Shown: one piece after another, positions 19,992 through 30,104 of the stretch
Numbering within the stretch: the first letter of the stretch is position 1
Layout of the letters: each line of letters opens with the position of its first letter
NCBI GenBank assembly: GCA_021234155.1
Contig: JAJEKV010000050.1
Coordinates: 6,535,199-6,599,198, forward strand
Length of the DNA: 64,000 nt
DNA from: Isoetes taiwanensis
Lineage: Eukaryota; Streptophyta; Lycopodiopsida; Isoetales; Isoetaceae
Direction: 5' to 3'
Notes under the pieces: generated by a model
Told to the model about the DNA's origin: nothing
The model's input: the letters and a program-made list of their open reading frames with translations, nothing else
Databases searched by the model: none
Program-made: the position numbers and the translations under genes

Positions 19992-21944
19992 TCAACATAC
20001 CCCTACGACTGCAGTAGGCTGTTGTTCACACCTTGCTTTCATAACTCTTCTAGTTTCTGCTACATCATCCCACATTTTCACCTGTGCAAAAACATTCGAC
20101 AGTAGAGCGTATCCTGCCTCACTTTCTGGATGCAAATTGAAGATGTGTTTTGCAGATCGTTTTGCTCGTTGCATATCCTTGTGAATTCTGCAAGAACTAA
20201 GCAAAAGCTTCCAAGATATGTAACTTGCACTCCATGGCATGTTGGTTATTAATGCCTCGGCCACATCCAGCCATCCAGCACGTCCAACTAGATCACATAT
20301 GCTGTTCCAGTGCTCTAGTAGTGGTGTGAGGGCATAGTCTTTTGTCATGGATATCAGATGATGAGAACCGTCACACAACCGGCCTGCATGAGTACAGGCA
20401 GTGAAAAGCCCAAGATACGTGATTTCATCTGGCAATGTTCCTACCATCTTCATGTTGTCAAATGTATGCAGTACATCAGCGGCATAACCATGCTGTGCAT
20501 ATGCTGTAATCATGGCATTACACACGACTACAGTTTTTCTGGATAAGTTGTAGAACACAACAATGGCATCCCCTAAGGACCCGCATGCTGAATACATACT
20601 AATAAGAGATGTCCCAATCACAGAATCAGAACTAAGCCCACACTCTATGACATAGGAATGTAACTCCTTCCCTTCTGTCAAGGCTGCTTGAGTAGCGCAT
20701 CCATCTATAATGCTTGCAAATGTAGCCTGCGTAGGTTTCATACCTCTGAACTGCAAGTTATGGTAAAATGAGATGGCTCTTTTGAGTTGCCCATCTTGAA
20801 CAAGTGCAGAAATCATAGCATTCCAAGAGGCCAAATTCTTTATTGGCATTTCTTGAAATGATCGGTATGCTTCCTCAATATTCCCATTCTGAGCATAAGC
20901 TGTAATCATGATATTCCAAGTTGTAATATCATGCTTCGGCATTTGATTGAAAATTTTTATAGCCTGCTCGAGTTCTCCATGCTTAGCATACCCTGAAATT
21001 AATGAAGTCCAAGACACCACATTTTTGTGAGGCATTTGTTTAAAAAGCTCTAAAGCCTCTGCCATCTGGCCTACCTGAGTAAAAGCTGAAATCAAGGCAC
21101 TCCAAGAAAATATGTCTCGGTCAGGCATTTGTTCAAAAAACTGCATAGCAACCTTTGGTTGTCCCAAATGGGCATATAAAGCAATCATGGTATTCCAAGA
21201 AAAAGCATCATGCTCAGGCATTCTGGTGAAGAGCTCAAGTGCTTCTGTGAGATAACCTTGTTGCGCATAAGCAGAAAGGATGGAATTCCATGAAATTATA
21301 TTCCTCTCTGGCATTTGTTGAAAGAGTTGAAGAGCTTTCTCAATATGACCCTGTCTAGCACAAATAGCAATCATAATATTCCAGGAGACCACATTCCGTT
21401 CTGGCATTTGCTGGAAGAATTGCAGAGCATAGTTAAATTGGCCCTGCTGAGCATATGCTGAAATCATTGAAGTCCATGAAACCACATTCTTATTGGGCAT
21501 TTGCTGAAATAATTTGTGTGCTTCTATAAGATATTCATGTTGCACATAACCTGTGATCAAGATGTTCCAGGAATAGCAATTTCGTGTGTTCATTCTATCA
21601 AATACATGACATGCTTCATGTAAAGCTCCACATTTGCCATACATCTGTATCAACAAGTTACAGAGAAATTTATCTCGCACTACTCCTGTATTAATAGCAA
21701 GACCATGAAAATACTTACCTTGTGGTAAATTATGGCATGCCTTCAGGAGTGAGGGAATCGTTGACACGTCCAGTGTAATAAATGGGTCGCAGCAAGAAAA
21801 TGTCTTATTTTTTGCAGATGGGCTTTCATGATCCACTCGAAGCTTATCCTCCAGATTGCCAAACACATCCATAACTGATTTCCGGGAACCTCGCTCTAAG
21901 AACACCTTCCCCTTCTCTAAGGGAAGGCTTATGATACTGCGCAT
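19992..21944 (-). CDS. PLS-class pentatricopeptide repeat protein, E-type C-terminus
   Basis: An intact, intronless 650-codon gene. Proteins of this class bind organelle RNA one base per repeat and guide editing, splicing or stability in plastids or mitochondria. An L-like motif (SLLKACHNLPQGKYFHGLA) precedes nine successive 31-residue S-type motifs of the pattern SWNxMIxxYAxxGxxxEALxLFxxMPxxN (roughly residues 90-370). A P-L-S group follows, then the E region (WKLLLSSCRIHKDMQRAK...YALLSNVFAQVKMWDDV). It stops shortly after RRVMKARCEQQP, so there is no DYW deaminase domain, and any editing role would need a partner supplied in trans. The start chosen is the first Met of the frame. It falls in a tandem 89-bp repeat, so the true N-terminus and targeting peptide are uncertain. 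No frameshift or missing motif is visible. Confidence 0.92.
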   Translation of the reverse strand: MRSIISLPLEKGKVFLERGSRKSVMDVFGNLEDKLRVDHESPSAKNKTFSCCDPFITLDVSTIPSLLKACHNLPQGKYFHGLAINTGVVRDKFLCNLLIQMYGKCGALHEACHVFDRMNTRNCYSWNILITGYVQHEYLIEAHKLFQQMPNKNVVSWTSMISAYAQQGQFNYALQFFQQMPERNVVSWNIMIAICARQGHIEKALQLFQQMPERNIISWNSILSAYAQQGYLTEALELFTRMPEHDAFSWNTMIALYAHLGQPKVAMQFFEQMPDRDIFSWSALISAFTQVGQMAEALELFKQMPHKNVVSWTSLISGYAKHGELEQAIKIFNQMPKHDITTWNIMITAYAQNGNIEEAYRSFQEMPIKNLASWNAMISALVQDGQLKRAISFYHNLQFRGMKPTQATFASIIDGCATQAALTEGKELHSYVIECGLSSDSVIGTSLISMYSACGSLGDAIVVFYNLSRKTVVVCNAMITAYAQHGYAADVLHTFDNMKMVGTLPDEITYLGLFTACTHAGRLCDGSHHLISMTKDYALTPLLEHWNSICDLVGRAGWLDVAEALITNMPWSASYISWKLLLSSCRIHKDMQRAKRSAKHIFNLHPESEAGYALLSNVFAQVKMWDDVAETRRVMKARCEQQPTAVVGVC

Positions 21945-22082
21945 AACTACGCACGCCGGACATCAGAAACCCCGATTTGAATTTCTTAAACCCTTGGTGG
22001 AGAAGGCTTATGATCCTGCACATAACTACGCACACCGGACATCAGAAACCCCGATTTGAATTTCTTAAACCCTTGGTGGATT
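21923..22082. repeat. 89-bp tandem repeat spanning the PPR start codon
   Basis: Two copies start GAAGGCTTATGAT at 21923 and 22012 and run to CCCTTGGTGGA. The annotated PPR start (21942-21944) lies in the inner copy. The outer copy gives another ATG in a different frame. Confidence 0.85.
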
Positions 22083-22224
22083 ATGTGCGTACCCATACAA
22101 TTTCAAAAAAACTTTACCCTGACCATTTCAAATATACGGCTTGCTTTTGGCATATTCCTAAATGATTCTTTACTATAAACTACATAAGGAATTTTTATGC
22201 GCAACACTCACGGAAATATTTTGA

Positions 22225-22230
22225 CACGTG
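22225..22230 (-). promoter_or_regulatory. G-box upstream of the PPR gene
   Basis: CACGTG (in the context GACACGTGCA) lies about 280 bp upstream of the PPR start. The palindrome is a known plant bZIP/bHLH site, but a single occurrence is weak evidence. Confidence 0.25.
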
Positions 22231-22963
22231 CATTGGAAAGGAAGAAGTTTTGCTGGGTATGACATATTCATGGACAGAGGCATCTAGACCAGTGTGGACA
22301 TGGCTGCAGATAGAATTGTATTGTGCTCAAGCATCATTGTTCTAACTTCGGCATTGACAGCAACTTCTTCACCAGATCTTAGCTCAGAATTACTGTGCTA
22401 TAATTTCTGGGCTCGGATTCGTGCACATGTTTTGACTAAAAGGCTGCTGAATCCAAATCCCTAATACTTGCTGCTATAGTTTCGGATCAGACAAAGGATG
22501 TTGTCTTGCTTCAACTCTCTGTGGATGTGTAAAAAAAGCGGCTTCCTTTTTTCCACAGTGCGCCTTTCTTGGCGATTAGGTCAAACAAGCTATATTTGCA
22601 CTGTTCCAAATCTTGTCCTATGCGCTTGTGTATTCTTACCTCCGTTGTTGAATGGTCTTATAGCTTGGCCGCCCTTGCATATCTCCTTCAGCATGTACAC
22701 ATCATGTCTTCCTCGGCTCTGGCGGATTAGGGATCACTGAATGCAATGTACCAAGGGCATGGAAAAGGTCTTGTGCTTTTTTGGGCCACGTGGGGCCTTT
22801 ATGTCTTTGGGCCTTTGATCCAAAGGAAGGTATGGTCCTTTTGGGACCAAAGGGTATGCATGCGATATAGTTACTCGGGGGAGATCTCAGGGGCAGCTAT
22901 GTTTCGACTGAGAGCTCATGGTTGGGTGGTGAGATAGCTTGCAATGTAAAGAGTCTGTTTTAG

Positions 22964-22977
22964 TGGTATCAGAGCAA
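22964..22977 (+). other. LTR retrotransposon primer binding site (initiator tRNA-Met)
   Basis: TGGTATCAGAGCAA matches the complement of the plant initiator methionine tRNA 3' end, used to prime minus-strand synthesis. A coiled-coil gag-like frame begins 12 bp downstream. The 5' LTR should end just before it, but I could not find a matching 3' LTR. Confidence 0.8.
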
Positions 22978-22986
22978 CGAGTTTCG

Positions 22987-24050
22987 ATGGACAATTCTTC
23001 TTCCAATGCTAACTTTGAAGAAGAGGAACTCAAAGAGAAACTTTTTGAGTTCGAGAATGATAATTCGCTCATGAAGGAGAAACTTGCAACTGCCAAGGCT
23101 CACATTGATGAGTTACAAAAGCCGGATTCTCTTCAAGTGTATGTGGGCCTGTAGTAGGCTGCAGATTATCTATGTAGTGGCATTAACACTGGTGTCAATG
23201 TCAAAATTGAATTCAAAACATACTTTGCTGCTATTAGTGATGCGTATGAGCTTTTTATATGGCTGTGGGATTTGAATTCATATTTTGCCAAAACTAAAGC
23301 TGACAAAGACACTCAGTTATATTTTGCTGAGTGTCATATATATAGTGTTGCAAAGGACTGGTAGCTAGATATCCGGAAGAACCAATCAGTCGATCAACCT
23401 GTTGATACCTCTGTGAAATCCGAAAAGCAAATTAAAAAATCATTTTTTGGGTCATAACTTGGGAGCGAGATCGTATCGCTGAATGGAATAAATTGGCCCA
23501 ACAAAACATGGAAACAATTCGAGCATTCGTCGTCTGAGTTTTAATGAAAGGATTCCAACTTAGCAAAAATGATACTGAGAAGCCTAAAAAGCTCATGGAT
23601 GGGCTTTATTGTTGGGTGCGGGCGAAGCTCGATTTCAAGTTGCCAATCTTTATTTAGGCAAGCTCTGTAAATTGGCACAGAAAGTAGAAGAGAAAGGTCT
23701 GGCCCACAAGGAAGCAATTAACGTTGAACTATGCCTCAAGGTGTCTATGAAAGAGACAAATTGCTTTTAGGAGAAACCAATGGGGTTTGCTACAAGGCCT
23801 GGGGTATTCAAACGACCATACACAAATCTTGCAGATAATGTACCTAGGCCATGGGGCCTAAGGAATCTTATCAAGCACGCAAGAAGCAGCTAACGCGCGA
23901 GAATAAGTGTTTTGTATGCGCGAGAATAAGTGTTTTGTATGTTATTCAATCGACATCTTATGAATGTCCTACTTATCTCGAGAAGAATAAGGGAGAAAGT
24001 AAAGAAACTAAGTTTGTTCTTAAGTCTTTCTTAAGTTAGGGACTAAGAAA
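22987..24050 (+). pseudogene. Gypsy gag remnant with coiled coil and zinc-knuckle trace
   Basis: It starts MDNSSSNANFEEEELKEKL with a charged heptad-rich helix of about 50 residues, then a stop. Further in-frame pieces include AISDAYELFIWLWDLNSYF and LYFAECHIYSVAKDW. Near 23900-23965 the residues ENKCFVCYSIDHM in mixed frames suggest the start of a CCHC knuckle. Stops occur throughout. Gag would form the particle and bind RNA. Confidence 0.6.
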
Positions 24051-24749
24051 GAGGATCAACGTAAAAAAATACCTTTTGTTCAGGGCGACATCAACGTGTT
24101 GCGGTGGCTGTTGTGTGAGAGAAATTGGATACAGATTCCCGTTGAGAATGTGCTCTCTTACAATTTTGAGCTATTATTCAGGATCAAAAAGTACATATCC
24201 TATTCAATTTCATTTCTACAAAGTTGGTAAAGGAACTAAAATTAACTTATATTCCTTTATCAAATGATGTAGAATTGTCTTCCCCTTTCTTAAATGAGCC
24301 CCCTCTGCCTTCTTCATTCATAGTCAAGGAATCAAAAGTCCAACTACAAAGATACGTCTGTAAACGTTCTTTCATGGTTTCTGACCTTGGAGGTATGGAT
24401 GTTATTCTAGGAATGTTGTGACATAAGGCTATCAATTCTCTTACAGATTGGACGGCTGGCATCATTATGTTATTCTTGCAGGGGGATAAAAGGACCTTTA
24501 AGTTTGTGGAGGATGATAATGTTTCCTCAACTCCAACAACATTTAAGCGTTTGGCAATGAAACTCATTTTGTGTATTTGATGGTTTTGCGTCCTAAGTAC
24601 AAGTGCATCTCCATTGACTGACATCAAATTGTCTTTTTGCAATATTATGATGATGTCTTGTCAAATGAAATTCCACAAAATTTTGCTCCCCAACGTCCAA
24701 AAGATCACAGATTGATCTTATTCTTGGAAAAGAACCTCCTAACAATGCA

Positions 24750-25790
24750 TGCCTAACAAGCTGAGATTCAGCGCCAACTTTATGAACTACATCAAACTGG
24801 ATTGATCTGCCATAGTTCTTCACCTTTTGGTGCTCCTGTCTTGTTGGTCAAGAAAAAAAGATAATTCCTGGCGCATTTCTATAAAATCATGCTTTGAATA
24901 GATCACTATAAAAACTAGGTTTCCTATACCAAAGGCTGGCAATTTGTTTGGTTAATTCCAAGGTGCCACAGTTTTTAGCCATCTTGATCTTAAGTCAGGG
25001 TATTGGCAACTTAAGGTGGCGTCTAAAGATGTTCATAAAACTGCGTTTTGGACAACCTTTGGATATTATGAGATTTTGATCATGTCATTTGGACTTACAG
25101 ATATGCCAGCTTCTTTTGTGAGACTAATGGCGCGAATATTTGATAATGGACATGGTAATTGTGTTGTCATTTTCTTTGATGACATATTAGTTTTTAGTAA
25201 GTCCATCGACTGAGGGAGGGGTCTATTACTCGTAATTCTAAATTGAAAAATTGAATATTTGGGTCACATTCTTTGCGCTGAGGGTCTAAAGTGGATCCGA
25301 GTAAGATATAAGTAATCACGGATTGTCCGGTACCTACTTCGGTTGCTCCATTGTATTTCTTATGGGCTTATGCAGCTGCTATAGGAAGCTTGTACAGAAT
25401 TTTGCTCGTCTAGCTTTAAATCATTATTTATTGCTATGAAAAGATGTTCCTTTCCAATAGAATCATAATTATCAGTTCGCTTTCCAAGTTTTGAAAGATG
25501 CCATGGTTAATCCTCCTATTCAGTGTTTGTCAAAGTTTGGTCTACCTTACTTGTTATGTATTGATGCAGCTTAGGTGCAGTTTTGATGGAGGTTGGTCAT
25601 TCCATTGCTTATGAATGACGGAAGTTCTCTAACATGGAAAATAGATATAATGTTTATGATTAAGGAATTTCTGACTATGATTTAGACTTTGGAAGTATGG
25701 TGACACTATCCATTAGGATCAACGATTCATATTTTGGTTGATCATCAAAGCATTAAGCACATTATTTCATAGAAAACGTTATCAAAAGGC
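24750..25790 (+). pseudogene. Gypsy reverse transcriptase and RNase H remnant
   Basis: In broken frames the RT reads QRQLYELHQTGLICHSSSPF then GAPVLLVKKK, followed by HLDLKSGYWQLKVA-like residues. The open 65-codon stretch 25016-25213 contains KTAFWTTFGYYEILIMSFGL and ends in the catalytic FFDDILVFSKS (25172-25204). Downstream pieces read NFARLALNHYLLL and QFAFQVLKDAMVNPPI. RNase H wording such as YNVYD and DHQSIKHI follows. The two catalytic Asp residues of FDD are kept. Confidence 0.82.
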
Positions 25791-25799
25791 AATTGAAAT

Positions 25800-26550
25800 G
25801 GGTTTACCATCTGGATTAACCCTTCCCTTTAAGTGTATGGCAGACGCTGAGAAATTCACGCGTAGCCATTTAACAGCAGCAGTCGCTTGCTTCACTATGC
25901 AAGGATGCCACAAAAAGGCTGGGGACGTGGCATTGCACCTATGTAGACGGGAACAACCCGAGAAATTTTGGTGTTGCTTGTTGCAGCCGCAGGTTGTCTT
26001 ATTGCAGATGCAATAACTATAATGTGGATGCACCATGAAGGAATGCGGACGCATCATTATTATTTTTTCCACGAGGTTGCATGATGTGCAGGTTGGGGCC
26101 ACATTTAAATTGTTGCATCAACATTCATGTGGCAATGTTGAAGCACATAATTTACTATATAATAAGTTCATTTGGATTGATATCCTTCAGTCAAAGTGTC
26201 GACTAACAAGTGCAGTTCACAATTCCTGGGAAACAATCTTCCTTTGATGTTGGTCATAAATCATTAGCTTCAATTGGTGTGATAGATGCAAATGAGCTTC
26301 CCTTTTTCTTATACACACTAACCCCTAGTTGACTATACCTTATGAGGCTGTGAACCTAATGCCAGGACTCAACAAAATGAGGCTTGTTGCAGTGGTCCTA
26401 GGATCACCAATCATAATTCACTGGCTTCGATTAGAGGTAGTGTGACATATGTGAGTGAGTTGCTCCTTTGCATACACACACTAGCCTCTAGTTGACTCTT
26501 GTTAACCCCATCCCAATGGTTGATTAGACCGAAGTTTCGCAACGGGTGAT
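25800..26550. other. No recognised gene
   Basis: After the gypsy remnant the sequence shows no domain. A repeated phrase, CACACTA(A/G)CC(C/T)CTAGTTGACT, occurs near 26315 and 26483. Confidence 0.4.
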
Positions 26551-26790
26551 GCAGGCGATGCTTCTACTTCTCATGCAGTTGGGGTAATTGGAGCTAGAAA
26601 TTATATCAAAACTAAGGAGGGCTATTGTGGAGGCAGAAAACCTGGGATTGAGTTGGAGTATGTGGATAGATTGGATGATGGAGAGTGGTCATGTAAGTTC
26701 TGTGGACATGTCTCAAGGAATAGAAGTGCTAATCGAATCCGTGCCCATATTTTGGGAGGAGCAGAGAAAGAGACAAAACTGATGGGATAG
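26551..26790 (+). pseudogene. hAT-type BED zinc-finger fragment
   Basis: An open frame of 79 codons without a usable start. It contains ELEYVDRLDDGEWSCKFCGH followed by SANRIRAHILGG and ends at a TAG. The spacing W-x-C-x2-C ... R-x-H-I-L-G is that of the BED zinc finger at the N-terminus of plant hAT transposases, which binds element ends. No catalytic RNase H-like or dimerisation (hATC) domain follows. A single domain scrap is left, so the call is moderate. Confidence 0.5.
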
Positions 26791-27031
26791 CATAATGTCA
26801 GTCCCAAATGAGCTTCATAAGGATGCATTGAGAAGGTTAGGATGACACTTCAAGTTGTTCGAAGGTAGAAGAACACAAGTACAAGAAGGGTAGAAAGTGG
26901 GTGTATGCAAGGGACGTTGGGGGTACTGTAGAGGAGGGGCACAACCAGCTCCTTAATCCAATAATTGTTGCCACCCAGTTCATTAAACTTGCCAGTTTTT
27001 TATGAAGTAAATACAACTATATTTTCAGAAG

Positions 27032-28355
27032 TATAGTTGTGAAGGTCGCTTGGTCCACATGTATCAAACCAAAATTTGCTGGAGGTCTAGGTATGATTGA
27101 CTTTCATTTACAGAGTAAAATTATGATATCTAAGTTCATTTATCGCTACTTGGTGGGTATGATACATGAGATTGGTTGCGCAAGCACTTGGGCAGTGTAT
27201 TCCTTAGGAAACCAGCACTTAGGGCAGTTCTTCCTTGGTGTCTCTTTTATCAGCTTCGTCCATATCCGAATGCTTCCCCCTTCTTGAAGGGACTGCTTGA
27301 TTCTTGGGAGACAGTTCGTGTGCTATTTAAGATTAATCCAGGTGTATGTCCACAGGCAGGTTCTCTGTGTTGGTGGATTCCTCTGGATAATCACATGCCT
27401 CTGTGTGCTACTATACATCCATTGACTCAACGGCGTTGGAGGCACGCTGGTATTCTCACAGTTGGTGCTTGGTATGAGGCGGGACACTTGTTGACTTGGG
27501 ATGCTTTTCAGACTAAGTTTATGCTATCTCGATGGGACAGAGCTCTGTGGCAAAAGCTGCTGGCATTCTGCCAGACGCTCCTTCACAATCAGTAGATGTG
27601 CCTATTTGGATTGGTCCCCAAATTGTTAATGCACAACGTCTTGTGCATTCATTATATCAAAAGCTAGTTGATGTTGACATTGTCCCCCCTCGGACTGGTT
27701 GGCAGCTCCGCATTCCCCCTCCTCAGTGGAAGCGTATGTGGTCCTGGGTCTGGAATAAATTGTTGCATCCCAAAGTTTCTACCTTATGGTGGCAACTCCT
27801 TCATAGATGTCTGCGGGTTAATGTGCTGGTTCATAAGTTTTATCCCCGCATTTCAGCACTCTGTCCACTGTGTAAGCGGCAAGTTGAGAGTATCGAGCAC
27901 TGCTTTTTTCTATGTGATCAAGTTCAACCAGTTTGGTCATGGTTACTATCTCTCTTCCATTTGGTCTTGACTAGTCAGCAGGTGCTTCTCGCCATTTATC
28001 CTTCCACTTGGAACAGCTTGAAGCAACAGGCTTTCCACTTAGCTTCAGGCTGGTTGTTGTGGTCTATTTGGAAAAGAAGGCGGATGTATATCTTCGAAGG
28101 CTTATCAATTAGTGTCGACCAACTTCTTCACGAGGCGCAAGACAGATTGGTGAAGGCATACCTATGTTCTCAGCTTGCTCCTGAGAAAAAACGTTTGATT
28201 TTTGAGGAATATTTGGGTATCTTATCTTATGCATAGACAGGTGGCTGCACTCAGTGGATTATCTTTGTTTCTTGAGATTTTATTCTTGTCTCTGCATCTA
28301 TGGATGTACTTCTTCTGGAATATTGAATAATAGTTTGTCGTCCTTCAAAAAAAAG
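27032..28355 (+). mobile_element. L1-like LINE (family II), 5' truncated, with 15-bp target duplication
   Basis: Flanked by direct copies of CTATATTTTCAGAAG at 27017-27031 and 28356-28370, with a poly(A) run at 28347-28354 after GTCGTCCTTC. Only the last 1.3 kb of the element was inserted. It is closely related to the 3' part of the split LINE at 44.95-46.80 kb, sharing the same tail sequence GTCCTTCAAAA. Confidence 0.92.
27039..28236 (+). pseudogene. L1-like LINE C-terminal region with zf-RVT domain
   Basis: Starts KVAWSTCIKPKFAGGLGMID, typical of the plant L1 post-RT region. Frames change near 27180 and 27590. The last 234-codon stretch (27532-28236) is intact and holds LHPKVSTLWWQLLHRCLRVN, then CPLCKRQVESIEHCFFLCD (the zf-RVT Cys/His signature) and SGWLLWSIWKRRRM. 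It ends FEEYLGILSYA, like the partner copy's FEEFLDVHSYA. This region is thought to bind nucleic acid. The 5' truncation leaves no RT. Confidence 0.85.
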
Positions 28356-28644
28356 CTATATTTTCAGAAGATATTTTTACGTTTCAATAATATCCAACCT
28401 TTATCTAAGGTATCGGTATAACCAATATACTGAAGATATAACAAAAACCTTATAGTTTGATAGGCTCAAACTATTCTACAAGCATCAATAACACATATAG
28501 GTGCATATGTCCATATATTAAATAGTAAAAAGTATCTCACAAATTCCATATTAAACTTAATAAAATCAGTGTTTTCAACAAACCCAACGAATATTTCGCA
28601 CAAGTAGAATTCGTTTTTCAATAGAACCTCATCAAGTTTATCTT

Positions 28645-28698
28645 ACAACCATTATGAAATTCCCACAATATACAACCATTATGAAATTCCCACAATAT
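28645..28698. repeat. 27-bp tandem pair
   Basis: ACAACCATTATGAAATTCCC plus CACAATAT occurs twice head to tail in AT-rich DNA between the LINE and the foldback region. Confidence 0.7.
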
Positions 28699-28744
28699 AA
28701 GTGTTAAAACTCCACACCGTATATTCAAGCCAAAAGGCATAATT

Positions 28745-28885
28745 CCAGCTCCTACACATTCCATTACACATAAACGTTCCTTTACATATAAACAATATAC
28801 TCATAATAATAAATTAATATTGCACATTAACCATTGTACATAGCATCCACATGTTTGAGAATTGAACCAGAATTAAATTAAATCT
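28745..28885. repeat. Left arm of foldback (inverted partner at 29950-30085)
   Basis: The arm reads ...CTACACATTCCATTACACAT...CATTGTACATAGCAT...GAATTAAATTAAATC. The reverse complement of 29950-30085 gives the same words in the same order with small changes. The two arms enclose the tandem SINE-like pair. Confidence 0.75.
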
Positions 28886-29070
28886 CCCCAGATCTCCCAG
28901 TTATTTTTGCTGATATTTGTGAAGGGTATCCATCAGTAGGCTTAGACTGTAGGATGCCGGTTTCGGGCGATCATGGCCATCATTATGCAGAATTTACTTT
29001 TTATTAAGCTTTAATTAATTGTCATTTTTGAATACGTGTTTTATGCAAAGGTTGTGACGCCCCTGCATGA

Positions 29071-29510
29071 ATATGTAGCAAAATAACAGGGGGTTCCAGG
29101 GGGATTTGATATGGATGTAAAAATAACAATTCCTGAAACCATAGACCATATATCCCTAAAACAATCGAATAAGTTGTTATAAAAAAAACTTAGATTCAAG
29201 ATAAAAAATAATTGCATTAGCTCATTGGGTATATTGGTTAAAGTCATCTTAGTTAGAACATCGAATTATTTTGGTAGAGGTTCGAGCTTCCGTATTTCAT
29301 ATTCTAAAATCTTAGGCAAAGTCGTATAGAGGCTCGATATTCCCTCAAAACCTTAGGCGAAATCGTATTTCATACTTCAAAATCATAGGCGCCTCCAATC
29401 ATAAATGACTACAAGCGAAACGAGAGTTGCCCAGGGGCCCAACATACGACCTGGGTCGTAAGATCGGCGAATCCGACGACTGTGGTAGTCCAGGGTGCAC
29501 CTCGTTTAGA
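29071..29510 (+). mobile_element. SINE-like unit, copy 1 of a tandem pair
   Basis: A 440-bp unit from ATATGTAGCAAAATAAC to CCAGGGTGCACCTCGTTTAG. An A-box-like TAGCTCATTGGG (29218-29229) is followed about 60 bp later by a B-box-like GGTTCGAGCTT (29279-29289), the internal pol III promoter of tRNA genes. The tRNA-like head is not at the unit's edge: about 145 bp of the repeat lie upstream. So the unit may be composite. No coding potential. Confidence 0.6.
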
Positions 29511-29929
29511 ATATGTAGCAAAATAACAGGGGGATTTGATATGGATGTAAAAATAACAATTCCTGAAACCATTGACCATATATCCCTAAAACAATCGAAT
29601 AAGTTGTTATAAAAAAAAACTTAGATTCAAGATAAAAAATAATTGCATTAGCTCATTGGGTATATTGATTAAAGTCGTCTTAGTTAGGACATCGAATTAT
29701 TTTGGTAGAGGTTCGAGCTCTCGTATTCATATTCTAAAATCTTAAGCAAGGTCGTATAGAGGCTCGATATTCGAAATCGTATTTCATACTTCAAAATCAT
29801 ACGCGCCTCCAATCATAAATGACTACAAGCGAAACGAGAGGTGCCCAAAGGCCCCAACATATGATCTGGGTCGTAGGATCGGCGAATCCGACGACTGTGG
29901 TAGTCCAGGGTGCACCTCGTTTAGAATAT
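29511..29929 (+). mobile_element. SINE-like unit, copy 2 of a tandem pair
   Basis: Head-to-tail repeat of the previous unit with about 20 bp fewer. A-box-like TAGCTCATTGGG at 29649-29660, B-box-like GGTTCGAGCTC at 29710-29720. After it a third start (AATATCAGAAAAAACAACTG) is visible but runs into the right foldback arm. Confidence 0.6.
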
Positions 29930-29949
29930 CAGAAAAAACAACTGGGGGT

Positions 29950-30085
29950 CTAAGGGGATTTAATTCAATGATTCAATTCTCGAAGATGCAGAATGCTATG
30001 TACAATGGTGTAATGTGCAATATTAATGTATTATTATGAGTACAATGTTTATATGTAATGGAGTGTGTAGGGCTCCAAAAAAATT
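29950..30085. repeat. Right arm of foldback (inverted partner at 28745-28885)
   Basis: Inverted copy of the left arm. Outside it the sequence reads GGGCTCCAAAAAAATTTTGGCCC, itself palindromic, so the outer edge is near 30105. Confidence 0.75.
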
Positions 30086-30104
30086 TTGGCCCGGAAGGAT
30101 GTTT

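Larger units (their letters stand above)
22964..25800 (+). mobile_element. Ty3/gypsy retrotransposon, decayed, 3' truncated
   Basis: From the primer binding site, a gag-like region (about 22987-24050) is followed by pol remnants: RT at about 24750-25215 and RNase H at about 25440-25790. The order RT then RNase H and the motif wording are those of gypsy elements. Many stops and frame changes show great age. Similarity ends near 25800 in unrelated sequence, and integrase and the 3' LTR are not seen. Confidence 0.82.

Noticed and set aside
22250-22963. A complete 5' LTR before the primer binding site
   Set aside because: No matching 3' LTR was seen downstream of the gypsy remnant, so the LTR limits cannot be set.
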